From Fistularia commersonii (taxonomy: Eukaryota; Chordata; Actinopteri; Syngnathiformes; Fistulariidae), in the NCBI GenBank assembly GCA_037954325.1, contig JBBMNZ010000001.1:15559258-15623257 (forward strand): a stretch of 64,000 nucleotides of DNA, in the 5' to 3' direction. Shown one piece after another: positions 19,720-39,914 of the stretch. The first letter of the stretch is position 1. The number at the start of each line of letters is the position of its first letter. The position numbers were made by a program, and so were the translations under genes. The notes beneath the pieces were generated by a model. That model had not been told where the DNA came from. It saw only the letters and a list, made by a program, of their open reading frames with translations, and made no database searches.

Positions 19720-22700
19720 CTCATCTTCTTCGTCGTCGTCTTCATCCTCATCCTCTTCCTCGTCTGAGCCTCTCTCAGATTCTTCTGGTCTTCTGTTGCT
19801 GCGTCTCCTTACCTCTCGGACCTCCTCCGTGCTCTCTCCTACTCCCGCTCTCTTTTCCAGGCGGGAGAGCGTCTCCCTTTCCACCTTCAGCGGTCCAACG
19901 GCGCTCCTCCTCCTCCTCCCCTGCAGAAGGAACCACAGCATTCAAGTCGGTCACTGACAGACTGAACCAGATTCTACTGAGAACCAACAACAAACTGAGC
20001 CATTACAGCCAAAATAACAAGATTTCTAATGGGTTCTTGGTCCATTTTCACAGGGGAACATCATTTATCTCCTCAGAACACTGAGTTTCTGCTGGGTTCC
20101 TTTCAGACTGGTCAGTTCAGAACCAGATCAAACAGCCATTGAAAAATTGGGTGTCTGAAAAACAACAGTGCCAACTTTTCCTGCTCGGCTCGAGCGGAGG
20201 CAAAGCCGGATGGCAGACAGCAGGAGACACAAATATTAACAAACTTGTGCTGAGGAGGTGGTCCATGTCTCACCCTCGAGGATGAGTGTCTCTCTTTCAC
20301 CTCCTCCTTCTCGCTGTCGCTCTCAGACTCCGCTTCCTCGCCTTTGTCGTCAGCGGGCTCCATCTTCAGTGGTAGCTGGGGGGGCGGCGGCAGCGGCGGC
20401 TCGGCCCTTGCCACCCTGGGGATGGTGGGAGCGGCAGGAGGGCGGGGGTTGTTGTGATGGATGGTTCTGAAGGTGATGCAAGCGGAGCGACAGTACTCTT
20501 CAAATCCATACAAGTACCTGGGGACACAAGGAAAGGGGTAAAAGGTCAGACTGCTTTAAAGTCCCAATCAGGGTATGGAGATTTTTAACTGATCTTTAAC
20601 TCTGATGTTCAGGAACTGAAATGTCTGAGGGACTTCAGTGGACCAGTCGATCCAGTTTGAAACATCTGATTCTGGAGATGAAAAAAATCTTAGGTGTCAC
20701 ATGACCAGTTTCTATGACAACAGTGTGCCTGTTCTTACTTTTTGTAGGCGGTCTTAACATTGTAGGATGCAGCAGAGTTCAGAACAGGGATCCCGAGGTC
20801 CATGTAGACCTGCTTCCACACCGTCCCACTCTCGATCTGAGAAAGACACACACTTTAACTGCACCCAAATGTTTATCGTAAAATGAGCTCATTAGTAACA
20901 GCAGCAGTTCGGTCAGAGGAGGATCGGGCCGGGTGGTGAGGGAGTAGAGGTAGGTCGGTACCTTCCGGCAGCCTCCGTGTTGATACACCAGCCTGAAGAG
21001 CTTGAACAGGTTCAGGTCCTTGTAGCCTAGAACCGGGGGCTTGTTGATTGGTGTCCCTGCAAGACAGACACATAATCAGAACCACAGGGCATGCGCTTTA
21101 TGTCACAGAGATGACTTCCACTTCAACAAAGGTGGCATCTGACCTCTGTCCTCCATGAACTTGTAGAGCTGCTGCAGAAAGTGGTCTCTTTCCTCAGGAT
21201 CGGGCTCCTCATCCGGCTGTTTGGACAGACGGTCATGTTAACAGAGGAAGCAATCAGATTGCAGTCCTTGGGTTTTATTGGATCTTTTAGGATGGGGTCA
21301 ATGTTCAGATTCCAGGGATGTCCATTCTAATTATGACGGAAGTGGTGTCCATCAATAGACAGATTTACAGGACTATAAAATAAAGCAAAGAATCTAATAT
21401 CAAACCGTCATGGTAACGACAGCAGGAAACTGGAGGGATGTTTATCGGAGAACTTCACATCGCAAGCTAAGATACAGGATGGTCCTACTATCACATAGCC
21501 TGGCTCTGCTCAACAGGAAACAGCACCTTCAGTTCTGAACCTGATCCAGTCAACAGGTTGATTGTGTCCATGTGAACCACTGGTGTCTAGTCAAGTCAGA
21601 TTTCATTTAAATAGCGCCAAATCACAAGAGTTGTCTCATGACACATTCCCTGTGGAACAGGTCTCGACCACACTCTTTAAACATTCCCCCTTTAGCAAGC
21701 AATTGGTGACAGTGGCAAGGAAACACTGCCTTTTACTGTCATAAACGTTGGACAGATCCAAACTCAGTGTGGGCAGCCGTCCGTCTCAACCAGGTCGGGT
21801 AGAATGAGAGAGAGTTCCAAAGAAGGATAGAGTGAGAAAGCAAGAGTGTGACAGAGATAGGGGTGGTGTGAGGGTTGGGAGGGTCAGGCACAAAAGGATC
21901 TCATGCTAACAGCAGCAGCAGCAGCACAAACAGCTCCACGGTCCTTGTGACATGATACAATAATGGCTTTTAACATCCATGAAAGAAACAATATAACATG
22001 TAATGTAATACAAATAATAACCCCCTGGGACCCTGCGAAATGAGAGAGCCCAGGGACTCAGGAGAAGATATGAGGTTACTAGCATGCACTAATGGAAGGA
22101 CATGCGCGCAGATAGGAAGAGGCGGAGGAATGAGACTAGTGCATCATGGGGCATCCCTCGGCAGAGTATGTCTATGGCAGCATAACTAGAGGCGTGCTTG
22201 GCCCTAACTGTAAGCTTCCTGAAAAGGAAGGTTTTAAGCCTATTCTTAAACAAAGAGAGGGTGTCCACCCTCCGGACAGAGATTGGAAGATGGTTGCACA
22301 GAAAAGAAGCTTGGTAAGTGTATGAACTTGCTCCTGTTCTGCTTTTAGAGACCCCAGCAACCTAAAGTAGCCCTGTAGCAAGGGAATGTCGAAATCTGTA
22401 TAGGTGGTAGGGTTCTAAGAGTTCTGAGTTACAATTACACCTGGCCATCACAGGTCTACCATGTTACTGGGTCACATGACAGGGTCTGGACAAACCACAA
22501 TGTTTTAACAGACCATCTGCTTCCTGACTCCTTTAAAAGAATTGACTTAATCTGACACAGCCTGTACCTCTGTCACACTGAAGAGCATTATCTCTCACCT
22601 CGTCCTTCAGCAGCTTCTGCTTCTTCTCATCCTCGTCTTCTTCGTCCTCCCCGCTCTCCTTCTCCTCCTCTTCTTCGTCCTCATCGCTGGATGACGAGTC

Positions 22701-23237
22701 CAGGATCTGACTCATGTCCATCTTCCATAGCTCTGGGATCTCCCGCCGCCGAGCAAACATCTGGGCCGCCTCAAAGCCAGCTGCAGGAGGAAGAGAGCCA
22801 GCAGAGATGAAGACTTTGAACAAGTGTAACATACGGAAGAGGAGACACACTGAGATGAAGAGAGGGAGATGGACAGAAAGACTGAAGACAAGCGAAGATG
22901 AGATGACGGAGCCTGAGGTCGTCACCTCCTCTGTTGGCCAGCTCTGACTTGTTGATGTTGACGGCGTTGACAGGGTGGACATGTCTCCTCGCCACCGTGT
23001 AACTGACAGACAGACAGACACAAACACACAGGACCATCAGCTCCTGGCCAACTGCCAATCACATCAAAAAATCATCGATGACTGAACAAACTTACAACTT
23101 GGAGTCTCTGAAGGAGCGAACCAGACACTGATCCTTCTTCACCACCTGCTCGTCCTGACAGCTGGGAGACACAACCTGGGCACAAACAAACACATTGTCA
23201 ACATCCCAACATGTTTTCAAAACGTTTTTAAACATTC

Positions 23238-23299
<62 letters not shown>

Positions 23300-26200
23300 A
23301 CTAGAGCCAGGAACCAGCTGCTGGAATCCCCCTCAGTCTCGATGCTGCAGACCTTCCCCAGCAGCTCGTCATTGAGCCTCCTCCGATCATCCTCTTCATC
23401 TTCGCTAGTCGAAGACTCATTTTCCTCATCAGCCCTGAGACACATGGAGAGGAAGTGATGTCACTCAGGTGCTAATTCTAGACCTCGATGGTGGTTGTTT
23501 TTCCACCACCAGTTTGAAGGGACTCACACAGCCTGGGAGGAGCGCCGTCCTCCACGGTTGGACTTCTTGCCAATGACCGGCGTCCCAAAGTGTTCGGGGT
23601 TGGTAAGTGGGAGCTGGTCCAGTGTCTGGGAGAGAAAACAGAGTGATGATGGGGGGGAGGCAGAGGAAAAGGTGCTCCTAAAGGTCAGGTCAATGTTGTC
23701 CACAGTGACTGTAAAGCATCCAGAGGTCACAGCATCCATCTGTGTTACAAGTCCTTCCCACGCCACTGTGTCAAGTACTTCATGCTGTAGGTGGGTCCTT
23801 CTGGTCAATTGCTACATCGGCGGGGAGAAACGTCAGTCACATCGGGATGAGGGTTTCCGTCAGGTAGGACGGGAGGAAGGACATCCCACTGTCACACTCC
23901 AAGATTCAAACAACCTCACACCGAAACACTTTTCGTTGTTTTTTTCTAATGGTTAGGAGGTGTCTCAGTCATGTGACTCACCTCACTCTCTGCGAAGTGT
24001 CTCTCCCCCTTCAGGCACAGAGATGTGCGTCGCAGAGTCTTCTCGTCTCCATCGTCAAACACTGGGGGGGTGGGGGGGTAAGCTCACTTAGACGAAACAG
24101 AAACACCACACCCCTCTCCTCGACAACATCCAATTAGGCGGTAGCGTCACACTCACCAACAGTGTAGAGGCTAGCATCCGTCAGCTTACTGATGACAGCC
24201 TCACAGGACAGACCCTCGCTGGTCTTCACCTCCACAGTGGAGCCCACCTGCAGGGCAGCCAGATACCAGGACCTTCAGTCACTGTCACACTCGAGCCCAC
24301 TCCCTCAACTCAACGGCACTGTGATCTTACCCTGAGGGGACCTTTGACCTGGTCATCTTGCACCACCTGGGATGTACTCTCGCCTTTCAGGGTCACCTGA
24401 AGACACAGCAGATGTTTAAGGATGAAAATGAGTTGCCTTCGAGCAAAAGACCTTGGGCTGCTTCAATTTTGGGAGTTAAAAGATCAAAATAAGTGTCATC
24501 CTCCCTTGAGTTTAACAGCTATGGAGCCCCCAGACTGTCTCATGTGTGCAAAGGGAAGGAAACACCTGTCCAAGTGTGTCTGCTCCTCCCCCAGGTACCC
24601 TTACTGACCCCTTTACAAATAAACTCCTTTTGACTGAGTCTCTCCTGACTGAGAAACGCCATGCTAATTTTAAATATTGATTCTAGGGGCTTCGGTTCCC
24701 TGAGGTGTTCCGGCAGGGGTGGAACAGTGTCCTCAAATATTCACCCTCAACTGGAGTCCAGGGGACTGACCTCAGGGCCTGTTCGCTGATAGGATAGTGG
24801 CAATGCGATGACAGGAAACATGTTTCCTGTCATATTTTGTTCAACATTGTTCGAATTGTGTTGCCTTGGAAAGGAAACGGACTGGGCCGTCTTACCTTGA
24901 CCTTCACCATGCGCTTCACTGTCTTGATCTTTGCCTCACAGAAGGCTCCTCTGTACTTTGCACTGACATCTGTCCCCACAGTCAGGTAGGCAGGCTCATC
25001 TGCTGCCTGCAGCATGCATGCACACACATTTTGTTTTTAAAGAAAACATGACTTGCTGGTGATCAGGCCAACAATTGTCTTTTCAAGGTTATTTAAGTGT
25101 TTGTAGTTAAACTGGCTGCTCTACTGTCAATTCCATCATGACGTGCTTTAACAAGAAGCTCAGATTCTTCCTACTCCGGCTGAAAAAGAACAGTAAAAGC
25201 TGTGTGTACTCCATTTTCTGCTCAATAAAATGTCAACAGATGGTTAAAAGGTGTGATAAAAGGTGGATTTCAACCCTCAAGAGGTGATGGTGACAACGGG
25301 TGACCACATCTCTTAGTGTCTGTTGGGACATGTGACTGAAGGTGCAACTTCAAGCAGGTGGATCCTAAGGAACATCTCACACTCTAACCTGCAACCCCTT
25401 CAGGAGGGAGACAACAGTGGACACACAATTCATCCACAACATCACAACACATCTCCTAATATCAAGGAGTTGAGGTCTGACAATGGCACCTCTGGATGTA
25501 TCCAGTGACATCACAATGACTCGGTGATTTTACAGAGTCCATGTGAAGTCAGAGCTCAGGTGAAATGAAGACACATCTCTGGCTTACCATGTTTTGTGCT
25601 ACCTCAAATTTTACGATGCCGATCGGGTTATCAGAGACATGAGATATATTAACTTTTAATGATATGAAGATCTAGAATTGATCTTAAGCAGGAAGTGAAC
25701 AAGTGAGGCGTTTAAGTTACCAGACCGTAAACTAGCACCGCTGTCATTTAGCACTCTGACCCAGAGTAAGTCCGCTTGGAAGGTTGAACATTTGGGCCGG
25801 GACCGGATGACGTTTCTAGAATAAAGACGAGGTGATGCTCAGTTCTCAGTTCTGTGGTGTTTCGAATGACTCAATGTAATTAATGAAGACCAGTCCAATA
25901 GCCCGACTGATCGGGTTTTCTTTTATTCCAGGTTGTACTCAGAGTCTGGAAAGTAAACTAAAGATTGGACCTTTTTTGCCTCATCACCGCACAACAGACC
26001 CTCCTGTAGGAATGTCAACTTGGTTGGTTTTCACAAAGAACAAGAGGGACTGATGAGAACCTGGGAGTCTGAATATGGGAGGCGTGGCACATTCGGCGAA
26101 AGCACAACGAAACGCAGGTTACTTGAAACAGTGCGTATCGGTCAGGATCAGCTGAAACTGTGGACGTTGGAGCTGCAGGGGGACTTTACCCACGGTAACA

Positions 26201-27797
26201 CCTTATCGTACCTGGTTATAGATCACTGATCAATAACAAGTCTGGAGAACCGCTGTTCTCTAGGGGTTCAACCAGCATGTTTTGTCAAACACCAGACATT
26301 TACGTTTCATTCAAGTTGCGTCAGGATTTCAGCACCTCTCATGACAAGCAGTATGTGTCCGTGGAAACAAGACTATTGGTCTACCAAATGAGACAATATT
26401 TTTGTCTTTCATTCCTATTTAGACAAATGTCCATCAAACATTCTCGGGTCCACTTCCTCCTAAATCAGCAGCAGCTTCTCCACACCAGATGCGTCTTAAA
26501 GAAGTTCAATGTGCAAAATACTGAGCAGAACAGCAGTGATCATGCAGTGGAGTTTGAAATGTCTGTCATGTCACACACACGGCACAAAAATCTAAAGGTT
26601 CAAGTGACCAGCTACAAGACTTCTGACTTCAGGTTTTGTACACTAGCACCAAAGCAGCATCAGCCTGCTACATCCCAGGCGCTTCTGCTGCTCCCCGAGC
26701 AAATAACTGTTAGAGACACGGCGGCAGCAGCAAGAGGAAATAATCAGTTTTGATCTGTAAGGAACCTGGTCTAACTGGCCCTGGACCGGCTACAGATCAG
26801 ATCCTAACTTACTCTCTAAAAAGGATAAAGAAACTCTATTTAAACACCTGGTCAAGAAGAGAAATCATCCAAAGGACAGACATGCAGTCATGGCACCTTG
26901 CCCTTCCCTGCTATGAAGATACTGATATTTATCCTGGCTTCTTTTCAGCTGAGCTGGACTTCAGGTCTTTGGGGTCAAGTCAAACTCTGAGAATTAAACA
27001 TTACTGAGGGAATAAATAATAAAGAGCAGGACAATAACACTGTGGAAATCCCGCAGACTATTATTGTGGGGTTTGCTTTCAAAATTGGTCCAACGTTCTG
27101 TTGTTATACATAATGTCACTGAAGATGATCCAATGACCTATGAGGACAGATCATGTGACTAGAGATGTTACTGTGGACGAAGCTTGTAAACGTGATTGTT
27201 TTTTACCAAATCTGTGCAAAACATTACTTTTTTTTATCATGGCTGTGCAGGCTAAAAACAGCCTTCAACTGACCTCCACATGCCAGAGAACAACGTTACC
27301 ATGGTTATAACTTTACAAATCTGATCTGTGTTTCTCTTACAGAATCAATGACTGGTCAGTTGTCTGCTGTGTGGAAGGAGTTATAGAGAGACAAATGGGA
27401 AATCACAGCTCAGTGTTTAGGAGGCAGAGGTAATACACCTGAGACAGCAGGTGGGTTTAACCTTTAACCTGCGGAAAGGCGTTACTACGTTTGATGAACC
27501 ACGCTGCCCCCAATACACATACACACACCCCATACTCTTACGCTTGCCCTGATTTAGGATGACAAGCATAAAAGGTGCAATACCACATTGATGTAAACAT
27601 CTTCACTCACAAGAACGTGTGTGTGAGAGAGAGAAAGAAAGAGAGAGAGAGCTCCAGCTTCAGCCCCAAGCCTGGAATGTACAGTCGGCATGAGACAAAG
27701 TCGACAGAGGCGGGCCTTCGGACCAGGAGCCCAGTCTGAGGCCGTCAAATGTCCAGTTCCAGCTTCAGCCGGTGAGGCGGGTACAACTCACCTTCAT
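15414..27797 (-). CDS. arid4a: AT-rich interaction domain protein 4A (RBBP1)
   Basis: Twenty-four coding exons assemble to 1350 residues in one frame (human about 1257). Exons: 27792-27797, 24896-25006, 24331-24396, 24157-24247, 23982-24061, 23528-23625, 23302-23434, 23096-23175, 22926-23002, 22599-22780, 21144-21216, 20962-21056, 20739-20836, 20274-20517, 19607-19920, 19134-19295, 18972-19053, 18456-18648, 17734-17799, 16347-17660, 16191-16271, 15924-16079, 15596-15742, 15414-15517. Domains: N-terminal Tudor (about 4-118), RBB1NT (about 170-270), ARID DNA-binding domain (about 310-405), acidic exon (479-583), chromo/Tudor-knot (about 590-650, VHYYGWNVRYDEW), RB-binding LVCHE (LxCxE, residue 1094; genomic 16618-16632) and a C-terminal coiled coil (SEKISFLQEKLQEIRKYYMS), ending VAVECR. 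It acts in nuclear mSin3A/HDAC repression with RB. The first exon contributes only ATG-AAG. Confidence 0.97.
19630..19764 (-). repeat. arid4a: poly-acidic trinucleotide expansion within arid4a exon 15
   Basis: CTC/CTT repeats on the plus strand encode a nearly continuous Glu/Asp run of about 45 residues on the minus strand. The human protein has a shorter acidic patch here. The antisense reading gives a false poly-Ser frame. Confidence 0.9.
21590..22395. mobile_element. interspersed repeat in arid4a intron 10
   Basis: Starts with the widespread teleost phrase AAATAGCGCCAAATCACAAG and continues through GAGAGAGTTCCAAAGAAGGA, a CAG patch, GCATCATGGGGCATCCC and a GACCCCAGCAACCTAAAGTAG end. I recognise it as a common percomorph dispersed repeat but cannot name its class. 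It has no open frame and explains why this intron is long. Confidence 0.6.
23239..23292. repeat. (TG)n abutting arid4a exon 7 donor
   Basis: A microsatellite starting about ten bases inside the intron after the exon 7 donor (GTATGCGCGCACAC on the minus strand). Confidence 0.9.
25007..27791 (-). other. arid4a: arid4a intron 1
   Basis: The longest arid4a intron, between the two-codon start exon and exon 2. It contains scattered unrecognised frames of 60-160 codons with no splice or family support, an X-box-like site at 27295-27308, and a GA patch at 27625-27650. I see no gene, RNA or clear mobile element in it. Confidence 0.5.
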
Positions 27798-29400
27798 CCT
27801 TCCGGTGTTTGAGGGAGTCCAGCCCGGGAGACGCGGGATCGCTGTAAGACACACACACAGGACAAAAACGAGTTACTTAGAGGACAAACTGTCCCGGGGT
27901 TGGAAATTAAAGCTAAGCTAACAAACTAGCCACTGACTTGTGTGTGTCGGCGCAGCCACCCACCCCTCCTCCTACTCCTCCTCCTCCCTGCCCGGACTGG
28001 AGCAAATATGTGGCAGCTCACCTTTACTTCACTACTAAAGGCTTTACCAGACGGGAGCGGCCGCCTTCAGCGGGCTGAAGGTGAACCGTCGGCGGGACGG
28101 CGATGGAGGCAGCCCGGCTGCGGGAGAGGTAGAGCGGTGGCTTAGTCGCTACTTTCCTTCCCGCTTCCCCCCGAGCTCCTCTGAGTCACGTCGCCATCAC
28201 AGCTCGCCATGTCAGCTCGGCTAACTCGGCTAACTTTGACTCCCCACCCCGAAAGCAGCCGCCAGCTAACAGCTGCTGGGAAGGCGACGAAGCCCCGGCC
28301 GTCGTCAAACCGAACCAGGAATATGCGTGCGGGCCGCGGGGAGGCGAGCCCGGACTCAGTACCCGGTCCCGAGCTAAATTTAGCTAGTTGGCTAACTAGC
28401 GACTCCACTAGCTAGTTTGTGAATCATATGGCGGTTTAAACCGTCCGATTACATCCGCACGATCCTGGCCGCCGTCGGCAGGAGCTCGGCTGGGCAGGAA
28501 GGGGCAAGTTTCCGCCAAAGGCGGTGAGAATCGGTGACGATCGGCGGAACAGAAAGTCCGGAGGATTTATTTATTTAATAAGCGGCGGCTCCACAAAGGC
28601 GCAGGAGCTTCACATTTCTTCACTGCGAAAACAAGCCGACAGCCGCTGCCATTCAATTCACAGCTTCCCCGCTATGACCGGGGCCGACGGAATACCCGCC
28701 GCCCACCGGTCTGCCGACCGCGTCCCGAACGAGCCCGAGGATTTTGACTGGAAGGAGTTCGGTTCGGGACAGAATTCGAGAAATTTTCTACTTACATACA
28801 CGGACGCGGTCGCTTCCCCTCTTGCTCGGGCTGCGAAGCGATACACGAACAACAAGCTGTTGAGCACCGAGCTCTGTTTGCCGGCCTCCGATTGGCTGCA
28901 GTGACGGCTGTGGTTACGATGGGCAAATGCGATTGGTTAGCGATTCCTCGATTTTAATTGGATATACGTGTTCCGGTTTCGCGACTGGCTTATGCGAACG
29001 CGGCGCCATGAGGGGAAATGACGACATCTGCTGGATTGACGTCCAATAGCGAGCCATTTCTGGAGAATAAACTGCGAAAGGAAATCTCAATTGGACCTGC
29101 GCGGCTTGCTCATGGCAGCGGAGCGCAGCGATTGGCTAAGCGGGCTTCCTTGTCTGGCCCGACGCTCCGCCCCGATACGTGCTGTCCTGCAACATGAAGA
29201 CCCGCTCACTGGACTCCATTTAAAAACTCTCTCATCTGCTGCCCCTCTGTCTGTCAACCGACAAGTAGCGGTCAATCGGCACCGGCCGCGGGGCAGTCGC
29301 TCTCCTGCAAGCACGACACCCCATGCTACCGAGGGACCCGCGAGTTACGCCTAATGTGACGTAATAACGCGCCTCGCTCTGCAGAACCCTGACACACGGA
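27798..29400. promoter_or_regulatory. arid4a: GC-rich promoter region of arid4a with CCAAT boxes
   Basis: CpG-rich DNA upstream of arid4a. A 5' UTR exon appears to end at an acceptor near 27840 (TTACAG|CGATCC on the minus strand). CCAAT/ATTGG boxes of NF-Y type lie at 28890-28897, 28931-28938, 29043-29047 and 29130-29137. Open frames of 70-125 codons on both strands look like GC-rich background; none is recognised. Confidence 0.55.
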
Positions 29401-29775
29401 GAGTCAAAATGTGCACCATATTTTGATTTTTTAGTTCAAATACCCGCCGCTGGTGGTGACATCCACGCCGAATTCCCGAGCTTATTCTGAACAAGAACAG
29501 CAGCGGTAATTTTATCGACTTCGGACTCCGGAGTCGCATGTGATCCGTAGTGATCTTAAAGGGACTCATTTCTAAACCAAGTTTAGTGATGCGGCTTTTT
29601 TTTTTTTTAAGTCGACGACAACGTCGGTTTTCGCCTCCAAAACTACCGGGCTGAGCCAGAAGCCGATCGATGTGATGGCTGTGTCGGGGCACGGTCCGGT
29701 AAATGTGACGGAAATCGCTCGATCATCCGTGGGTTGAGGCAAAAACAGCCGTCGTGTGTGAAGAGTCGGCGCTTT

Positions 29776-29814
29776 TTACGTAACAGGAAGACCGTGGCGA
29801 CGAGGCCATATAAG
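29776..29814 (+). promoter_or_regulatory. D-box plus TATA core promoter
   Basis: TTACGTAA (29776-29783), a PAR-bZIP/E4BP4-type palindrome, lies 25 bases upstream of a TATAAG box (29809-29814). About 25 bases further, a pyrimidine-rich probable start begins a short exon ending in CCAACAG|GTGAGT at 29868. Confidence 0.5.
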
Positions 29815-30413
29815 TCTGTCCTGCGCTCCAATCTCTCCACGACGATCGGTTCCGACGAGCTCCAACAGGTGAGTCCAGTTCGGATAACTTGAACGCCGTC
29901 CCAATCTGCACATTTGGATCCAGGTCATTCCTTCGGTTTCAGCTATTCTCTGGTCCAGTAACTTTCCCGGACGTCTGCCAAGCGCGTTGTTGATGTTTTG
30001 AAAGATACCAAACTAATCGCAGCTTTTGCAACCAGAAAATGTCTTTGTTTTTCCTTTAACGTGTCAGAAGATGTTTTACTTTGCTCCAAAAGAGATACCT
30101 ACTTATATCTGCACAAAAATATATTTTAATTAGAGTTTAGGTTTCACTGATTGAGCCAAATATATGGTGAAAACAAAGCTGGTGTTTAATAGTTCCTAAA
30201 ATTGTCATGGGCATTGTTCAATTTTCACTGTTAAGTCACAGATATTTTGATGCCACCCACCCCAAAGGGGAGGCGGCATTGTTGTCCCTATCCGGCCGAA
30301 AGACTTTCGTGCGAATTGGTCATGATATCTGCACGTCTTTCGCATCATTTTGTTCAAAGTTGTTCTCATCTCATCTCTCATCATTTCAGATTAAATCGCA
30401 AGATGGGACAGCA

Positions 30414-30539
30414 ATGGCATCACAACCTGATGTTGGGGTGACACCAAGCTCAGCTGATGCAGCTTTGAGGTTGTTATTCGGTTTAAACTTTGATCAAGAT
30501 GTGATAATCAATAGCTCTTTCCCAACAGGAGACAAATAA
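30414..30539 (+). CDS. small two-exon transcript, 41-aa ORF, unknown
   Basis: A proposed gene: non-coding exon 1 (about 29838-29868, good donor GTGAGT), intron of about 520 bases, acceptor CATTTCAG, then exon 2 from 30390. The best frame begins at GCAATGG and encodes MASQPDVGVTPSSADAALRL... ending PTGDK, 41 residues, family unknown. Another ATG 13 bases earlier in a good context opens a 12-residue frame, so the RNA might be non-coding. The stop codon TAA lies inside the poly(A) signal (30535-30540), leaving almost no 3' UTR. The gene converges on psma3. Confidence 0.4.
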   Translation: MASQPDVGVTPSSADAALRLLFGLNFDQDVIINSSFPTGDK

Positions 30540-30540
30540 A
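30535..30540 (+). terminator. poly(A) signal overlapping stop codon
   Basis: AATAAA hexamer overlapping the TAA stop of the 41-aa ORF; it is 15 bases from the opposing psma3 signal. Confidence 0.5.
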
Positions 30541-30555
30541 ACTTTCTTGAAGATT

Positions 30556-30561
30556 TTTATT
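30556..30561 (-). terminator. psma3: psma3 poly(A) signal
   Basis: AATAAA on the minus strand 63 bases beyond the psma3 stop codon. Confidence 0.8.
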
Positions 30562-30624
30562 TTCAAAGCAAAGAGACAATTGAACTATAAAACATAAAAA
30601 AGGGCAGAGGGGGGGAGACGAAGG

Positions 30625-39002
<8,378 letters not shown>

Positions 39003-39130
39003 CTTAACACAAAGTGCGGATCCGGCGAAGAACTCTAATACCGCTGGTGCTCCACTTCATCACTCTAGAAATTAGCCAGCTATGTACCGGAACTTCCGGT
39101 TTATTCTTTTCACAATAAGTAATGGGATGA
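39003..39130 (-). promoter_or_regulatory. psma3: psma3 promoter with inverted ETS pair
   Basis: Directly upstream of the psma3 ATG. ACCGGAACTTCCGGT (39086-39100) is a near-perfect palindrome made of two inverted ETS cores (CCGGAA and TTCCGG), about 85 bases before the start codon. No TATA box is visible. Confidence 0.6.
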
Positions 39131-39832
39131 CGCTTGACGAGGAGGTTAAAAGTTTTTTTTCTTAAACACAATTCCAAACCCTGGAAACAAGAAATGAGAA
39201 CTACTCTCATTATTAAAATATTCGAGTAAAACTAAGGTCACATTAATGCCCATTTCATTACCAATTACAAGTAATTTCTTCAGTCTGTGGCCAAAACCTG
39301 TTGTTTTAAAATAACGTGTATCATTTAAAAAGAAGAGAATTTAAAAATGCAAGAGCAAATGTGGTTAATTAATAACAGTCGATGAAATCAGTCCAACTAC
39401 GATCGATATCCTGTGCGTTATTTCTGTAAGCTTGACACTTCGCCGATGACGCACACCACAGAAGAAGTCTGTACTGCCCTCTACTCCCACCTGTTGGCAC
39501 AAATATGACCTGCAGATGGACTTCAGGTACTAAAAACTCAAAAATTTAGAATACAAAGGACACAGAGCAGATGGCATCCTTCAGAGAACCCAGTGACAGC
39601 TTCTAAATGAAAGGATAAGACAGATGCACTTCATGATAGACGTCCTGGAAACCAAACTCACACAGATAAGGGAGGAAACATCACTTCTTCCTGGTTTGGT
39701 AGTGGAGGGAGTTCTAAGGTTCGGAAGAGAGGGCACAACATTGCAAGGAAAAACAGAGACGGAAATTCTGCTCCCTCCAGAAAAAACTAAACAGGACTCA
39801 TTCCAACACAATCCTACCACGGAACAGACACG

Positions 39833-39835
<3 letters not shown>

Positions 39836-39884
<49 letters not shown>
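39836..39884. repeat. (AT)n microsatellite
   Basis: A perfect AT run between psma3 and snx6. The surrounding 39130-39915 has no recognised gene. Confidence 0.95.
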
Positions 39885-39888
<4 letters not shown>

Positions 39889-39914
39889 TTTATTTATTTA
39901 TTTTACAAATATAA

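Noticed and set aside
19394..19957. Poly-Ser and poly-Leu plus-strand frames
   Set aside because: Antisense of the arid4a acidic exon.
28524..28904. 126-codon plus-strand frame in the GC-rich promoter region
   Set aside because: No recognised motif, the opposite strand is equally open, and CpG-rich background explains it.
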